Assembly: GCF_001983995.1 (NCBI RefSeq)
Contig: NZ_CP019450.1
Coordinates: 3,224,001 to 3,288,000, forward strand
Direction: 5' to 3'
DNA length: 64,000 nt
From: Halioglobus japonicus
GTDB lineage: Bacteria; Pseudomonadota; Gammaproteobacteria; Pseudomonadales; Halieaceae
Shown here piece after piece: positions 43,046-52,715 of this stretch (its first letter is position 1; every line of letters begins with the position of its first letter). A model generated the notes under the pieces. The model ran no database searches, was not told the DNA's origin, and saw nothing but the letters and a program-made list of their open reading frames with translations. Made by a program: the position numbers and the translations under genes.

Positions 43046-45229
43046 CGGCACCCTCCCCGCGGACAGCCCGCACCAGCAGCGCCACAAACATCAGCAGAGC
43101 GCCAAACCAGAGCTTCGCCGGGCCAGTAGTCGCCCCGCGCGGGTAGGCATAAGTTTGCGCGGCCGCGGAAGGCTGGCTCGTCTGCCCCTGGGGCCGCGAG
43201 TTGGGTACCGGATGGCTGCGCAGCGGCGACTCAGCGGGCCGGGAAATAGGCTGCTCCACCGCCAGAAAGCTGGTGTAGGGGCTTAGCAACTGGTGCGCAA
43301 GCGCCAGGGGCAGCACCGCGGCGCGAATGGTGTCGGGGTCGGCGCCACGTACCTTGTCGTCCAGCAAGCCCTCAATTTTGCGCCGGGCCCACAGGGAGGC
43401 GACACCCTCATGCTGCGCTATCTGTTGTGGATCTGCCCCCCAAAACCCAGTTGTCGCTGCCATGCCTGCCCGGCAATGGTACCGCTGACAATGACGTCAT
43501 CAGCAGGCAGTTGTGTACCGAAGTTCACTGCAATCAGCAGCGGCTCGCCGCGATACAGATCAGGTAGCCGCTGGGGCCACATATCGGCGCCCTCGGGTAA
43601 ACTGACCGCAAGATCCACCGCTACCGGGCTGGACAGCTCACGAAACAAGGCGGTCATTTTCTCACTGACCTGCCCGACATCACCGACGAAGGTAAATGTG
43701 CCGCGACCAAACTCTGCGGCCTTGCGCATAAACCAGCTATTGGGTGCAGCACCAATACCCACCGTAAACAGGCGACTGGGACCCAGCAGATGCTGAATCT
43801 CTGCAAATAATGCCTCCTCATTCCCCACTGCCCCGTCGGTAATAAACACTACCTGCCGCAGACTGGCATGCGGCGTGAACTCGTCCGGCTCCCCGATTGG
43901 CTGCAGCGCAGCGCGCAGCGCTGGCAACATTTCCGTACCGCCATTAGCGTCCAGGTGGCGCACAAACTCCTGCGCCTGCTGCAGGTGGTGACGGCTGGCC
44001 GGCACGGCACGCGGGTACAAACTGCGATAATCACTGCTGAACGCGATAATGTTGAAGGTGTCTTCAGGCCGCAGCATACGCAGGGCTTCGTGCAGGCTCT
44101 CGCGGGCCTGACGAATCGACACACCGCCCATGGAGCCGGAAGTATCTACCACGAAGATCATCTCTCTGGGCGTGGCAGGAGACACACGCTCCAGGGCCGG
44201 CGGCACGACCATCAGCAAACCAAAATACTGGCCGTCCACCTGCTCGGTAAATAGCGCGGCGGCAGGTTTACTGCCGGTCGCGGGACGCCACTCAAGGACA
44301 TAGTCTCGATCCATTTCAGCCTTCCCTGTGGCCAGCGTGATCGTGTAAACGCCACCACTGCGGCTCAGGGCCACGTCGTGGTACAGCGACTCCACCCCCG
44401 CCAGTGGGACACCGGGATCCAGACGCACATCGATGACCACCGGATTGTGGGGCGCGCCGTCAGCGCCGGGCTGCGGGTGCTGCACAGGCGTTATGTCTGC
44501 CGCATCCGGCACCTGTGATGTGGCCCTCGCCCAGCCATGGGCAGGCAACACCGTCATTGGCGTGTCATCGTCAAGCGCAGGCTCAGTCAGCGCCCCACCG
44601 GGGATGTAGCGCGCCGTGATCGTCGTGGGCAGACGCAGCGCAAACACACCGTCGCGGTAGGCTATCGGCTGTACATACTCCAGCGTAACCTCGATCTCCT
44701 CGCCAGGGCCGATATTGGCCACCCGGTTAGTAAACAAATTGGGGCGCTGTTGCTCCACCAACGATGCTTTCCTGCCACTTTCGCGAGCCTTTTTGTAAGC
44801 TTTTTGCGCCTCCTTGCGCTCGCGGATCTCGCCGATAATCCGACGTTCGCCAATACGCATTTCCATGGCCCGCACCGCCGCGTCATCGGGCAGTGGAAAG
44901 GCATAAACTCCCTTTCGCCATTGATCGGAGGGGTTACTGAAGACCTGCTTTAGCGTGACCACAGCGATCATCCCGGAGGCATCAACAGACATGCTGCTGC
45001 CGTGCAGCACGGCGGGTTGGTACCCAGGGGCATCGCCCTGCAAGTACAGCTGGCCGGTTTCGGCATCATTAAGCGTGCTCTCGGCCCGCACCGTTGTGCT
45101 GACCAGTAACAATAGCGAAATACCCGCCAGTAGCAGCACCGGCAGGCAACGGAAACACAACCACAGCAAGGGTCCGCCAAAGTCGAACATCTCGCGCTGT
45201 AAGGTTTGGGGTAAACGTTCGGTTTTCAT
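43038..45229 (-). CDS. marine proteobacterial sortase target protein (VIT-vWA), one apparent frameshift
   Basis: The reconstructed protein of about 730 residues has a signal/membrane segment, a VIT domain (about residues 35-170, with AVVTLKQVFSNPSDQWRKG and VYAFPLPDDAAVRAMEMRIG), a von Willebrand A domain with an intact MIDAS (FVVDTSGSMGG, about residue 365) and a C-terminal sorting region (YPRGATTG, hydrophobic helix, RAVRGEG). The frame is broken at 43436-43441 in a C run of six; one more base joins both parts at GFGGADPQQIAQ. It is the presumed substrate of the adjacent sortase and is probably displayed outside the inner membrane to bind an unknown partner. Confidence 0.9.
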
Positions 45230-45371
45230 AACAGGTCTCCAGATCAGGGAACCTGTATTGAAAATCGCCACCGTGGCAAAACCACGATTGAAGCGTGGCG
45301 ATGCAGCGATGAATTATGATGAATTGTGGCAGCCGCTTGAGCTGGCACCGAATATTTGAAACCATCGCGAA

Positions 45372-46061
45372 ATGCCACAACAGATTGCCATTGTCGAAGA
45401 CGAGCCGGCCATTGCCGCCAACTACCGCGACCACCTGGAACGCGAGGGTTTCGCCGTCCAGCTTTACGCCGATCGCCAGCAGGCGGCGAGCGCCTTTGCC
45501 CTGGCATTGCCGGATCTGGCGATTATTGATGTGGGCCTGGGCGACGAAATGGAAGGTGGTTTCGAGCTTTGCCGGGAATTGCGGGTGCGCTCTGCAGAGT
45601 TGCCGATTGTATTCCTAACGGCGCGCGATTCGGAACTCGACATTATCTCGGGCCTGCGCCTGGGGGCGGATGAGTATCTCACCAAGGACATCAGCCAAGC
45701 GCAGTTAATGGCGCGCATCCATGCACTGCTGCGACGGGTTCGCGCGCTGGCCAGCCCGGAAAAGAAAGATGATGTAATCCGTCAAGGTAAGCTTGAACTC
45801 AACCGTGAACGGATGACGGTTCGCTGGAACCACCAGCCGGTAGAGCTTACCGTGACAGAGTTCTGGATGGTCTACGCCCTGGCTCGCCACCCGGGCCATG
45901 TGAAATCGCGGCAGCAGTTAATGAATAGCGCCGATGTGGTTCTCGACGACAATACCATTACCTCGCACATCAAGCGGATTCGGCGCAAATTTCAGACCGT
46001 CGATGACACGTTCCAGAACATCGAAACCGCCTACGGTGTGGGCTACCGATGGAAAGGCTGA
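45372..46061 (+). CDS. pdsR: sortase-system response regulator
   Basis: The 229-residue OmpR-type regulator has a receiver domain (EDE near residue 9-11, phospho-acceptor Asp in AIIDVGLGDE, Lys in EYLTKDIS) and a C-terminal winged helix (VELTVTEFWMVYALARHPGH, then DNTITSHIKRIRRKF). It matches the dedicated proteobacterial sortase response regulator by domain and by location beside the sortase target, from which it is transcribed divergently. It should control the sortase operon. Its end overlaps the kinase start by 13 bases. Confidence 0.92.
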   Translation: MPQQIAIVEDEPAIAANYRDHLEREGFAVQLYADRQQAASAFALALPDLAIIDVGLGDEMEGGFELCRELRVRSAELPIVFLTARDSELDIISGLRLGADEYLTKDISQAQLMARIHALLRRVRALASPEKKDDVIRQGKLELNRERMTVRWNHQPVELTVTEFWMVYALARHPGHVKSRQQLMNSADVVLDDNTITSHIKRIRRKFQTVDDTFQNIETAYGVGYRWKG

Positions 46062-48112
46062 CATTCAGCCTGCGCCGGCAACTGATTGTTGTCGCCCTGC
46101 TATTGCTCACACTGCCCTGGGCGGGCTGCCAGTTCGTCCGCGAGATGGAAGGCGCATTGCGCCATGGTCAGGCCCAGACGCTACAGGCCACCGCCCAGGC
46201 CGTGGCCGCGGTGGTGGGGGCAGACACCCAGATTATCTACCCCTATCCCGATCGACTCAGCGCGCCTGCTGAAGAGCGCCCCAGCGTTCACGCTCATCCC
46301 GCGACGCTGCCCATCGCCATCGATGGTTATGCCGAGGGCTGGGAAGGAACACCGGCACTGACACTGCAGAGTCAGAACACTGAGCTGGCACTTTCCATCA
46401 AGGCCCTGACCCGCGACGACCGGCTACTGTTATTGGTACAAGTCAAAGACAACGAGGTGGTGTACCACAACCCAGGCCTCTCTCCAGAACCCAATGGCGA
46501 TCGGCTGGTGATTCGCACCTGGCAGGCCGACCGGCGCCAGGACTATGTGATTGCCACAGCTGCCCCGGGCAGTGTGCGTGCCCGCGCCGCGAGTCGTCGC
46601 ACCCGCGGCATGGACCCCGGCAAAATTCGCGGCTACTGGCAGGATGCCGTCGATGGTTACACGATCGAAGTGGAGATGCCGATGGCCATGACCGGTGGCC
46701 GCCTGGGGCTGTATATCAATGACGTGGGCCACGGCGAAGGGCGCAACGTTGTCACCCTGGGCAACATCCGGCCCCTGCGCGCAAGCTCACCACCCTGGCT
46801 GATTTACACCAGCGATAACCTGCAGGCCGCCCTCTCCCTGTTCGACAAACAACAGGTCAATATTCAAGTAGTGGACCGTGACGGTTGGCAGCTGGCCAGC
46901 GCCGGCGCCATCAGCCATCGCGCCGACGGCAATACGTTCTGGTTAGTACGGCTGCTGTATCGCAGCATTCTCGCCGAGGAAACCTTGCCGGTGCCGCCAC
47001 AAAGCGAGACGCCGGGCAAGGCCGCACCAGCGGTGATTGAGGAGGCCCTGGCAGGCACCGCCGAGAACCTGCGCTTTCGCGATCCGCGAAATGCCAACCG
47101 CAACCTTTTACTGGCGACCGCCCCAGTGGAAGGTGCCGAGCAGCCGATAGGCGCCGTCATCGTCAGCCAGAGTGGCGAGCAATACCTTTCGCTTACCGAC
47201 CAGGCTTTTAGCCGGCTACTGGGCTATAGCCTACTGGCACTGGGCACCGGCGTGCTGGGTTTGCTGGGCTATGCCAGTGTGTTGTCATTCCGCATTGGCC
47301 GGCTCAATCGCGCCGCACACAGTGTGATCGCCAACGACGGTTCTATCCAGGGCGTGTTTCCCCGCAGTCGCGCACAGGACGAAATCGGCGAATTATCACG
47401 TGCCTATGCAGACCTGCTGGCCAAACTGCGCGAGTACAATGACTACCTGCGCACCCTCAGCCGCAAGCTTGCCCACGAGCTACGCACCCCCATTGCCGTG
47501 ATTCAGTCGTCACTGGAAAACCTGGAGCACACCGACGCCTCACCGCAGCAGCACCAGACTTACCAGTTGCGCGCGAGAGAAGGGCTGGACCGACTCAAAG
47601 CCATTCTAACGGCCATGAGCGAAGCCAATCGCCTGGAAGAAAGCGTGCGCAGCAATCCGCGTCGGGACCTCGATCTGGTGCCGTTCCTGCTGGAGATCAG
47701 CGCGGCCTACGCTGACGTACATAGCGGGCATACGGTGCGCTTCGAGACCGGCAGCGAGCAGGCAAACGTCTGTGCCGCACCCGAACTACTCGCCCAGGCG
47801 CTGGATAAACTTCTCGACAATGCCGCCTCATTTGCGCCACTGCAGACACCGATTGTGATTCGCCTGGAGGCAGCCGATGACCACTGGCGGATAGCGATAA
47901 GCAACGAAGGTCCGCCGCTGCCGAACGAACTGCGCGATCGGCTGTTCGAACCCATGGTGTCATTGCGCAAAGGCGACGCCGGTGAAGTGCATCTGGGCCT
48001 GGGCCTGCACGTGGTGAGACTGATTGCGGAATATCATGAAGGCCGCGTTTTCGCGGACAACGTGGCCGGCGGTGTACGGTTTACGCTCTCACTGCCCGGC
48101 GATGGCGGCTAA
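46049..48112 (+). CDS. pdsS: sortase-system sensor histidine kinase
   Basis: The 687-residue kinase has a first membrane segment (about residues 8-30), a large periplasmic sensor (to about 385), a second membrane segment (LGYSLLALGTGVLGLLGYA), a HAMP linker, the phospho-His box RKLAHELRTPIAV and an HATPase domain with N box (ALDKLLDNAASF) and G box (HLGLGLHVVRLIAEYH). The large sensor includes a carbohydrate-binding-like beta region (GYAEGWEGTPALTL). It is the natural partner of the overlapping response regulator and may monitor the envelope or the sortase target. Confidence 0.92.
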   Translation: MERLTFSLRRQLIVVALLLLTLPWAGCQFVREMEGALRHGQAQTLQATAQAVAAVVGADTQIIYPYPDRLSAPAEERPSVHAHPATLPIAIDGYAEGWEGTPALTLQSQNTELALSIKALTRDDRLLLLVQVKDNEVVYHNPGLSPEPNGDRLVIRTWQADRRQDYVIATAAPGSVRARAASRRTRGMDPGKIRGYWQDAVDGYTIEVEMPMAMTGGRLGLYINDVGHGEGRNVVTLGNIRPLRASSPPWLIYTSDNLQAALSLFDKQQVNIQVVDRDGWQLASAGAISHRADGNTFWLVRLLYRSILAEETLPVPPQSETPGKAAPAVIEEALAGTAENLRFRDPRNANRNLLLATAPVEGAEQPIGAVIVSQSGEQYLSLTDQAFSRLLGYSLLALGTGVLGLLGYASVLSFRIGRLNRAAHSVIANDGSIQGVFPRSRAQDEIGELSRAYADLLAKLREYNDYLRTLSRKLAHELRTPIAVIQSSLENLEHTDASPQQHQTYQLRAREGLDRLKAILTAMSEANRLEESVRSNPRRDLDLVPFLLEISAAYADVHSGHTVRFETGSEQANVCAAPELLAQALDKLLDNAASFAPLQTPIVIRLEAADDHWRIAISNEGPPLPNELRDRLFEPMVSLRKGDAGEVHLGLGLHVVRLIAEYHEGRVFADNVAGGVRFTLSLPGDGG

Positions 48113-48146
48113 GCCTGGTGAGCGGCAATCGCTGACACTGGACCAA

Positions 48147-48172
48147 GAAAAGGGGCCTCAGAAGAGGCCCTT
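48147..48172 (-). terminator. terminator downstream of sulfatase gene
   Basis: GGGCCTC pairs with GAGGCCC over 7 bp across a 4-base loop, and TTTTC follows on the minus strand. It lies between the convergent kinase and sulfatase genes and may act for both. Confidence 0.75.
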
Positions 48173-48191
48173 GATCAATTACCGTTGTCCG

Positions 48192-49748
48192 TCACTGCGG
48201 ACCGCCGGGATCAGTCAGTTTGTCCATCACCTCATCAAGCGAGAAGCTCGCCGCTTTCTGGCGCGGCGGGTACTGCTTGAATGTCTCCAGGAACTGCCCT
48301 ACGTAAGCCTGTGCGGGCACAAGTAAATAAGCGCGGTCCAGCAGCCAGTCGTAATAGGTATTGGAGGTGAGCGGCGCGCGTTCGTACGGATCGCGGCGCA
48401 GATTGAAGATCAGGGGCACACGCAGAGGCACGAAGGGGTCCATCCACACCCGGAAACCACCCTGGGTTTTCTGCTCCATGAATACCAGTTTCCAGTCGCG
48501 ATAGCGCATAGCGGTCAGGTCACCGTCATCAGAGAAGTAAAAGATCTCGTTACGCGGTGTATCGGTGGCTTCACCGGTGAGGAATGGCAGGAAGTTGTAG
48601 CCATCCAAGTGCACCTTGTAGCGCCGACCAATCGCTCGGTGGCCTTTGAGCAATTTGTCTTTTACGTCTGCTTCACCGGCTGCGGCCAGGAACGTGGGCA
48701 GCCAGTCCATGTGGTGCATGATCTCATTGGACACGGAGCCAGCCTCAATCTTGCCAGGCCAGCGCACCATGGCCGGCACTCGCCAGCCGCCTTCCCAGTT
48801 GGTGTTTTTCTCACCGCGGAACGGCGTCGTGGCAGCGTCGGGCCAGGTGTTCATATGAGGCCCGTTGTCAGTGGAATAAAAGATGATGGTGTTTTCCGCG
48901 ATATTCAGCTCTTCCAGTTTCTCCAGAAACAGGCCGATGTGGGCATCATGCTCCAACATGCCGCAGGTGTAAGGATCGCGACCACGACGTGGATACGTCT
49001 CCTGACACCACTTCAGCTTGTCATCAGAGACATGGGTGCGGAAATGCATGCGCGTGCCGCTCCACCAGACGAAGAACGGCTTGTCGACTTTGACGGCCTT
49101 CTCAATAAACTTGAGAGCTTCCGCCACAGTGTCGTCGTCGACAATTTCCATGCGCTTTTTGGTGAGTGCGCCGGTGTCTTCGATCTTGCCATCGGCGAAA
49201 GAGCGAATCACACCTCGCGGGCCAAACTGCTCGCGGAAGCTAGGGTCATCCGGATAGTCGTAGTTTTCGGGCTCTTCTTCTGCATTGAGGTGATACAGGT
49301 TGCCGTAGAACTCGTCGAAACCATGGTTGGTGGGCAGGTGTTCGTCTTTGTCCCCAAGGTGATTTTTGCCAAATTGCCCCGTCATATAACCGTGGTTTTT
49401 GAGCAGACCGGCAATGGTGGGATCTTCTTCCCGCATGCCCAGGTCTGCACCCGGCAATCCGACCTTACTCAGACCGGTGCGGAAAACCGACTGTCCCATG
49501 ATGAAAGATGAGCGACCAGCGGTACAGCTCTGCTCACCGTAGTAGTCAGTAAAAATCATGCCTTCCTTGGCGATGCGGTCAATGTTGGGCGTAGTGTAGC
49601 CCATCATCCCCTTGGTATAGGCAGAGATATTGGACTGGCCAACATCATCACCCCATACGACGAGGATGTTGGGCCTGTCAGCCGCCTGGGCACCCAGCGC
49701 AATGCACGCGAAGGCTCCAGCCACTAACAACTTGGTGTATTTCAGCAT
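48192..49748 (-). CDS. periplasmic arylsulfatase
   Basis: The 518-residue protein has a signal peptide (LLVAGAFACIALGAQAADRP) and the sulfatase core: metal ligands in PNILVVWGDDVG, and the formylglycine motif CTAGRSS near residue 80, where Cys is converted by a sulfatase-maturing enzyme. A second metal site is TDNGPH. It should hydrolyse a sulfate ester, perhaps from algal polysaccharide or a sulfated phenol. I chose the ATG at 49748 (AAGGAG site directly upstream). No maturation enzyme is in the window. Confidence 0.93.
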   Translation of the reverse strand: MLKYTKLLVAGAFACIALGAQAADRPNILVVWGDDVGQSNISAYTKGMMGYTTPNIDRIAKEGMIFTDYYGEQSCTAGRSSFIMGQSVFRTGLSKVGLPGADLGMREEDPTIAGLLKNHGYMTGQFGKNHLGDKDEHLPTNHGFDEFYGNLYHLNAEEEPENYDYPDDPSFREQFGPRGVIRSFADGKIEDTGALTKKRMEIVDDDTVAEALKFIEKAVKVDKPFFVWWSGTRMHFRTHVSDDKLKWCQETYPRRGRDPYTCGMLEHDAHIGLFLEKLEELNIAENTIIFYSTDNGPHMNTWPDAATTPFRGEKNTNWEGGWRVPAMVRWPGKIEAGSVSNEIMHHMDWLPTFLAAAGEADVKDKLLKGHRAIGRRYKVHLDGYNFLPFLTGEATDTPRNEIFYFSDDGDLTAMRYRDWKLVFMEQKTQGGFRVWMDPFVPLRVPLIFNLRRDPYERAPLTSNTYYDWLLDRAYLLVPAQAYVGQFLETFKQYPPRQKAASFSLDEVMDKLTDPGGPQ

Positions 49749-49934
49749 TGATAACTCCTTGGAATGTCTTGCGGAAAGTTGCTTTCCTGTCTGAATATAG
49801 ACCACGCAACCTGATCCGCAATGCGCGCTTTCCCATTACATGGCGTTGACGGCCATGATCCTGTCGCCGGCTGCCATGTGCGCCATCCTGCCGCCTCCTT
49901 AGGATGATTCTTATGACCACAGGAGGATCAGAAT

Positions 49935-50258
49935 ATGGCTATTGTTGCTATTCCCAAACGCCCCCGCCCGCACCAGCCTGAGGCCCAGGTGCCAGCCAAT
50001 GATTCGCGTAAGCGGGAGTTGATAGAGATGCTCGCTCGCGGCGACTTTCATGGCGCAGAGTCCATTCGCCAAGAAATGTGCGCCGCTAAGGAAAAAGTGG
50101 TCAACAAGCACGAGGCCGCCGCCACACCCGCGAATAACGAGCTGAGTGTCGTCAGCTGGCGCAACGATGAGGGCGAGCTGGAAACCCTGGAAATGACTGC
50201 CACGCCAGAAGCGCAAGCCTACTTCGAAAGCGTGATGGCCAAGGAGGCCGCCAACTAG
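49935..50258 (+). CDS. hypothetical protein
   Basis: The 107-residue frame has an excellent AGGAGG site 8 bases before its ATG, so it is probably real. It is hydrophilic, with a proline-rich start ([18 protein letters not shown]), a helical middle ([19 protein letters not shown]) and an acidic C-terminus. I recognise no domain. Its stop overlaps the convergent uvrB stop by 4 bases. No functional hint comes from neighbours. Confidence 0.7.
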   Translation: MAIVAIPKRPRPHQPEAQVPANDSRKRELIEMLARGDFHGAESIRQEMCAAKEKVVNKHEAAATPANNELSVVSWRNDEGELETLEMTATPEAQAYFESVMAKEAAN

Positions 50259-52279
50259 GCCTCCAAGAGGAAGGCCTGCTGCTTGATCTCGGCGACCTGG
50301 TCGCGCAGCGCAGCGGCCTCCTCGAACTCCAGATTCTTGGCATGCTCCTGCATCTGGTCTTCCAGTTGCTTGAGTTTGCGCGACAGGGCCGCCGGTGACA
50401 GGCTGGCGATCTCGGCCCCAAAGGCGAGCTTGGGCTCCGCCACCTTCTTGGCCTTTGCCTTGCCCTTGGTGGGCATGCGCCGGGCACCTTCCATGATGTC
50501 TTGAACCGATTTTTCCACGCCCCTCGGGGTAATGCCATGCTCAGCATTGTGGGCGAGCTGTTTCTGCCGGCGACGCTCCGTTTCGGCCATGGCCCGTTCC
50601 ATGGAGCCGGTAATGTTGTCGGCATACAGAATTGCGCGACCATTGAGGTTTCGCGCCGCCCGGCCAATGGTCTGGATAAGCGAGCGATCCGATCGCAGGA
50701 AGCCCTCCTTGTCGGCATCCAGAATAGCCACCAGCGACACCTCAGGCATATCCAGACCTTCCCGCAACAGATTGATGCCCACCAGCACGTCGAATTCACC
50801 CAGGCGTAGATCGCGAATAATCTCGACCCGCTCCACGGTATCGATATCGGAGTGCAGGTAGCGCACGCGCACGCTGTGGTCGCTCAAGTACTCGGTGAGG
50901 TCCTCCGCCATGCGCTTGGTCAGGGTGGTCACCAACACACGCTCGCCCCGCTCCACAGTTGTCCGGATTTCGCCGAGCAAATCATCGACCTGGGTGGTCG
51001 CAGGTCGCACTTCGAGCCCGGGATCAAGCAGCCCGGTGGGTCTTACCACCTGCTCCACCACCCGTCCGGCATGTTCGTCTTCATACTTGCCGGGCGTGGC
51101 CGAGACGAAGATTGCCTGGGGCACCAAGCGCTCCCACTCCTCAAAACGCAGCGGCCGGTTATCCAGGGCAGATGGCAGCCGGAAACCGTATTCCACCAGG
51201 GTTTCCTTACGCGACCGGTCACCTTTATACATGGCGCCGATCTGGGGAATGGTGACGTGGGATTCGTCGACAATCACCAGCGCATTATCGGGCAGGTATT
51301 CAAACAGCGTCGGCGGCGGCTCACCGGCGGCACGGCCAGACAGATAGCGGGAATAGTTTTCCACCCCCTGGCAGTAACCCAGTTCACGAATCATCTCGAG
51401 GTCGTACTTGGTCCGCTGGGCCAGACGCTGGGCCTCAACAAGTTTGTCGAGATCCTTGAGTTGATCGAGCCGCACTTCCAGTTCTGCCTCGATCTGATCT
51501 ACCGCGCGCAGCATGACATCGCGCTCGGTAACATAGTGGCTTTTCGGGAAAATTGTAATCCGGGGTATCTTGGCCTCGACAGCTCCGGTTAAGGGGTCGA
51601 ACAGGTAGATGTTCTCGATTTCCTCGTCAAACAGCTCGATACGCACTGCTTCTCGCTCGGAGTCTGCCGGGAAGATATCGATGACATCGCCGCGCACCCG
51701 GTAGGTGGCACGGGAGAAATCCACGTCGTTGCGGGTGTACTGCAGCTCCGCCAGGTGCCGGAGAATCTTGCGCTGGTCAATAATCTCCCCGCGGGACAGG
51801 TGCATACGCATCTTGTAGTAGGACTCTGGATCACCCAGGCCATAGATCGCCGATACCGTGGCCACCACCAGACAGTCATCGCGCTCCATCAACGCCTTGG
51901 TGGCGGATAGCCGCATCTGCTCGATGTGGTCGTTCACCGAGGCGTCTTTCTCAATAAAGGTATCCGAAGACGGCACATAGGCCTCAGGCTGGTAGTAGTC
52001 GTAGTAGGAGACAAAGTATTCCACCGCGTTATTGGGGAAGAACTCCTTGAATTCGCCGTAGAGCTGGGCCGCCAGTGTCTTATTGTGCGCCATGACAATG
52101 GTGGGCCGCTGCAGCTTTTCCACCACCTGGGCCATGGTGAAGGTCTTACCGGATCCGGTCACCCCCAACAGGGTCTGGGAAGCCAGCCCCGCCTGCACCC
52201 CTTCCACCAACTGACGAATCGCCTCCGGCTGGTCGCCAGCGGGCTCGAACTTGGACTCTACCTTGAAGGGACGCGACAT
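50255..52279 (-). CDS. uvrB: excinuclease ABC subunit B
   Basis: The 674-residue helicase-like DNA-repair protein has Walker A ([10 protein letters not shown]), the damage-binding beta-hairpin region ([20 protein letters not shown]), the DESH motif, the helicase RAARN motif ([12 protein letters not shown]) and a C-terminal UVR motif ([20 protein letters not shown]). Length is that of other UvrB proteins. It loads onto damage with UvrA and recruits UvrC in nucleotide excision repair. Confidence 0.99.
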   Translation of the reverse strand: MSRPFKVESKFEPAGDQPEAIRQLVEGVQAGLASQTLLGVTGSGKTFTMAQVVEKLQRPTIVMAHNKTLAAQLYGEFKEFFPNNAVEYFVSYYDYYQPEAYVPSSDTFIEKDASVNDHIEQMRLSATKALMERDDCLVVATVSAIYGLGDPESYYKMRMHLSRGEIIDQRKILRHLAELQYTRNDVDFSRATYRVRGDVIDIFPADSEREAVRIELFDEEIENIYLFDPLTGAVEAKIPRITIFPKSHYVTERDVMLRAVDQIEAELEVRLDQLKDLDKLVEAQRLAQRTKYDLEMIRELGYCQGVENYSRYLSGRAAGEPPPTLFEYLPDNALVIVDESHVTIPQIGAMYKGDRSRKETLVEYGFRLPSALDNRPLRFEEWERLVPQAIFVSATPGKYEDEHAGRVVEQVVRPTGLLDPGLEVRPATTQVDDLLGEIRTTVERGERVLVTTLTKRMAEDLTEYLSDHSVRVRYLHSDIDTVERVEIIRDLRLGEFDVLVGINLLREGLDMPEVSLVAILDADKEGFLRSDRSLIQTIGRAARNLNGRAILYADNITGSMERAMAETERRRQKQLAHNAEHGITPRGVEKSVQDIMEGARRMPTKGKAKAKKVAEPKLAFGAEIASLSPAALSRKLKQLEDQMQEHAKNLEFEEAAALRDQVAEIKQQAFLLEA

Positions 52280-52391
52280 CGTGGACAGCTCTTGCGATCA
52301 AAAAATAGCCGTTAATTATCATCCACATAGGACGGAATTGCAGCCTGTTTTCGACCCTCGAAAAGAATCTGAAATAATTCGATTCGGGGTG

Positions 52392-52419
52392 TTGACCATC
52401 CCCCCTCCATCATTAATAT
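52392..52419 (+). promoter_or_regulatory. tRNA-Asn promoter
   Basis: TTGACC (52392-52397), a 16-base spacer and TAATAT (52414-52419) form a good sigma-70 promoter. The tRNA begins 23 bases after the -10 box. Confidence 0.7.
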
Positions 52420-52442
52420 ACGCGGCCTCTGACGAGATCAAT

Positions 52443-52518
52443 TCCGCCTTAGCTCAGTTGGTAGAGCAAATGACTGTTAATCATTGGGTCGCTGGTTCGA
52501 GCCCAGCAGGCGGAGCCA
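52443..52518 (+). tRNA. tRNA-Asn (anticodon GTT)
   Basis: The 76-base gene has a standard acceptor stem (TCCGCCT with AGGCGGA), D arm (GCTC/GAGC), anticodon loop CTGTTAA, T arm (TTCGAGC loop) and an encoded CCA. All stems pair normally. A terminator follows. Confidence 0.98.
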
Positions 52519-52525
52519 AATTCTG

Positions 52526-52561
52526 AAAAAGCCCTGAAGCATTGCTTCGGGGCTTTTTTTT
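52526..52561 (+). terminator. tRNA-Asn terminator
   Basis: AAAAAGCCC(T)GAAGC pairs with GCTTC(G)GGGCTTTTT across a 3-base loop with one mismatch, ending in eight T residues, eight bases after the tRNA. Confidence 0.92.
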
Positions 52562-52715
52562 ACCCGTCAGATCACTGCTGCGACTACAAATCAATCAACG
52601 AACCGGGAAGCCCCCATCTAGCCAGCGAACACGCTCCACATTGCCGGGTCAATAGTCATTTGCATGCATGCATTGTTCGATGCACTATGTTGGCTGGGTC
52701 CAACAATAATAACAG

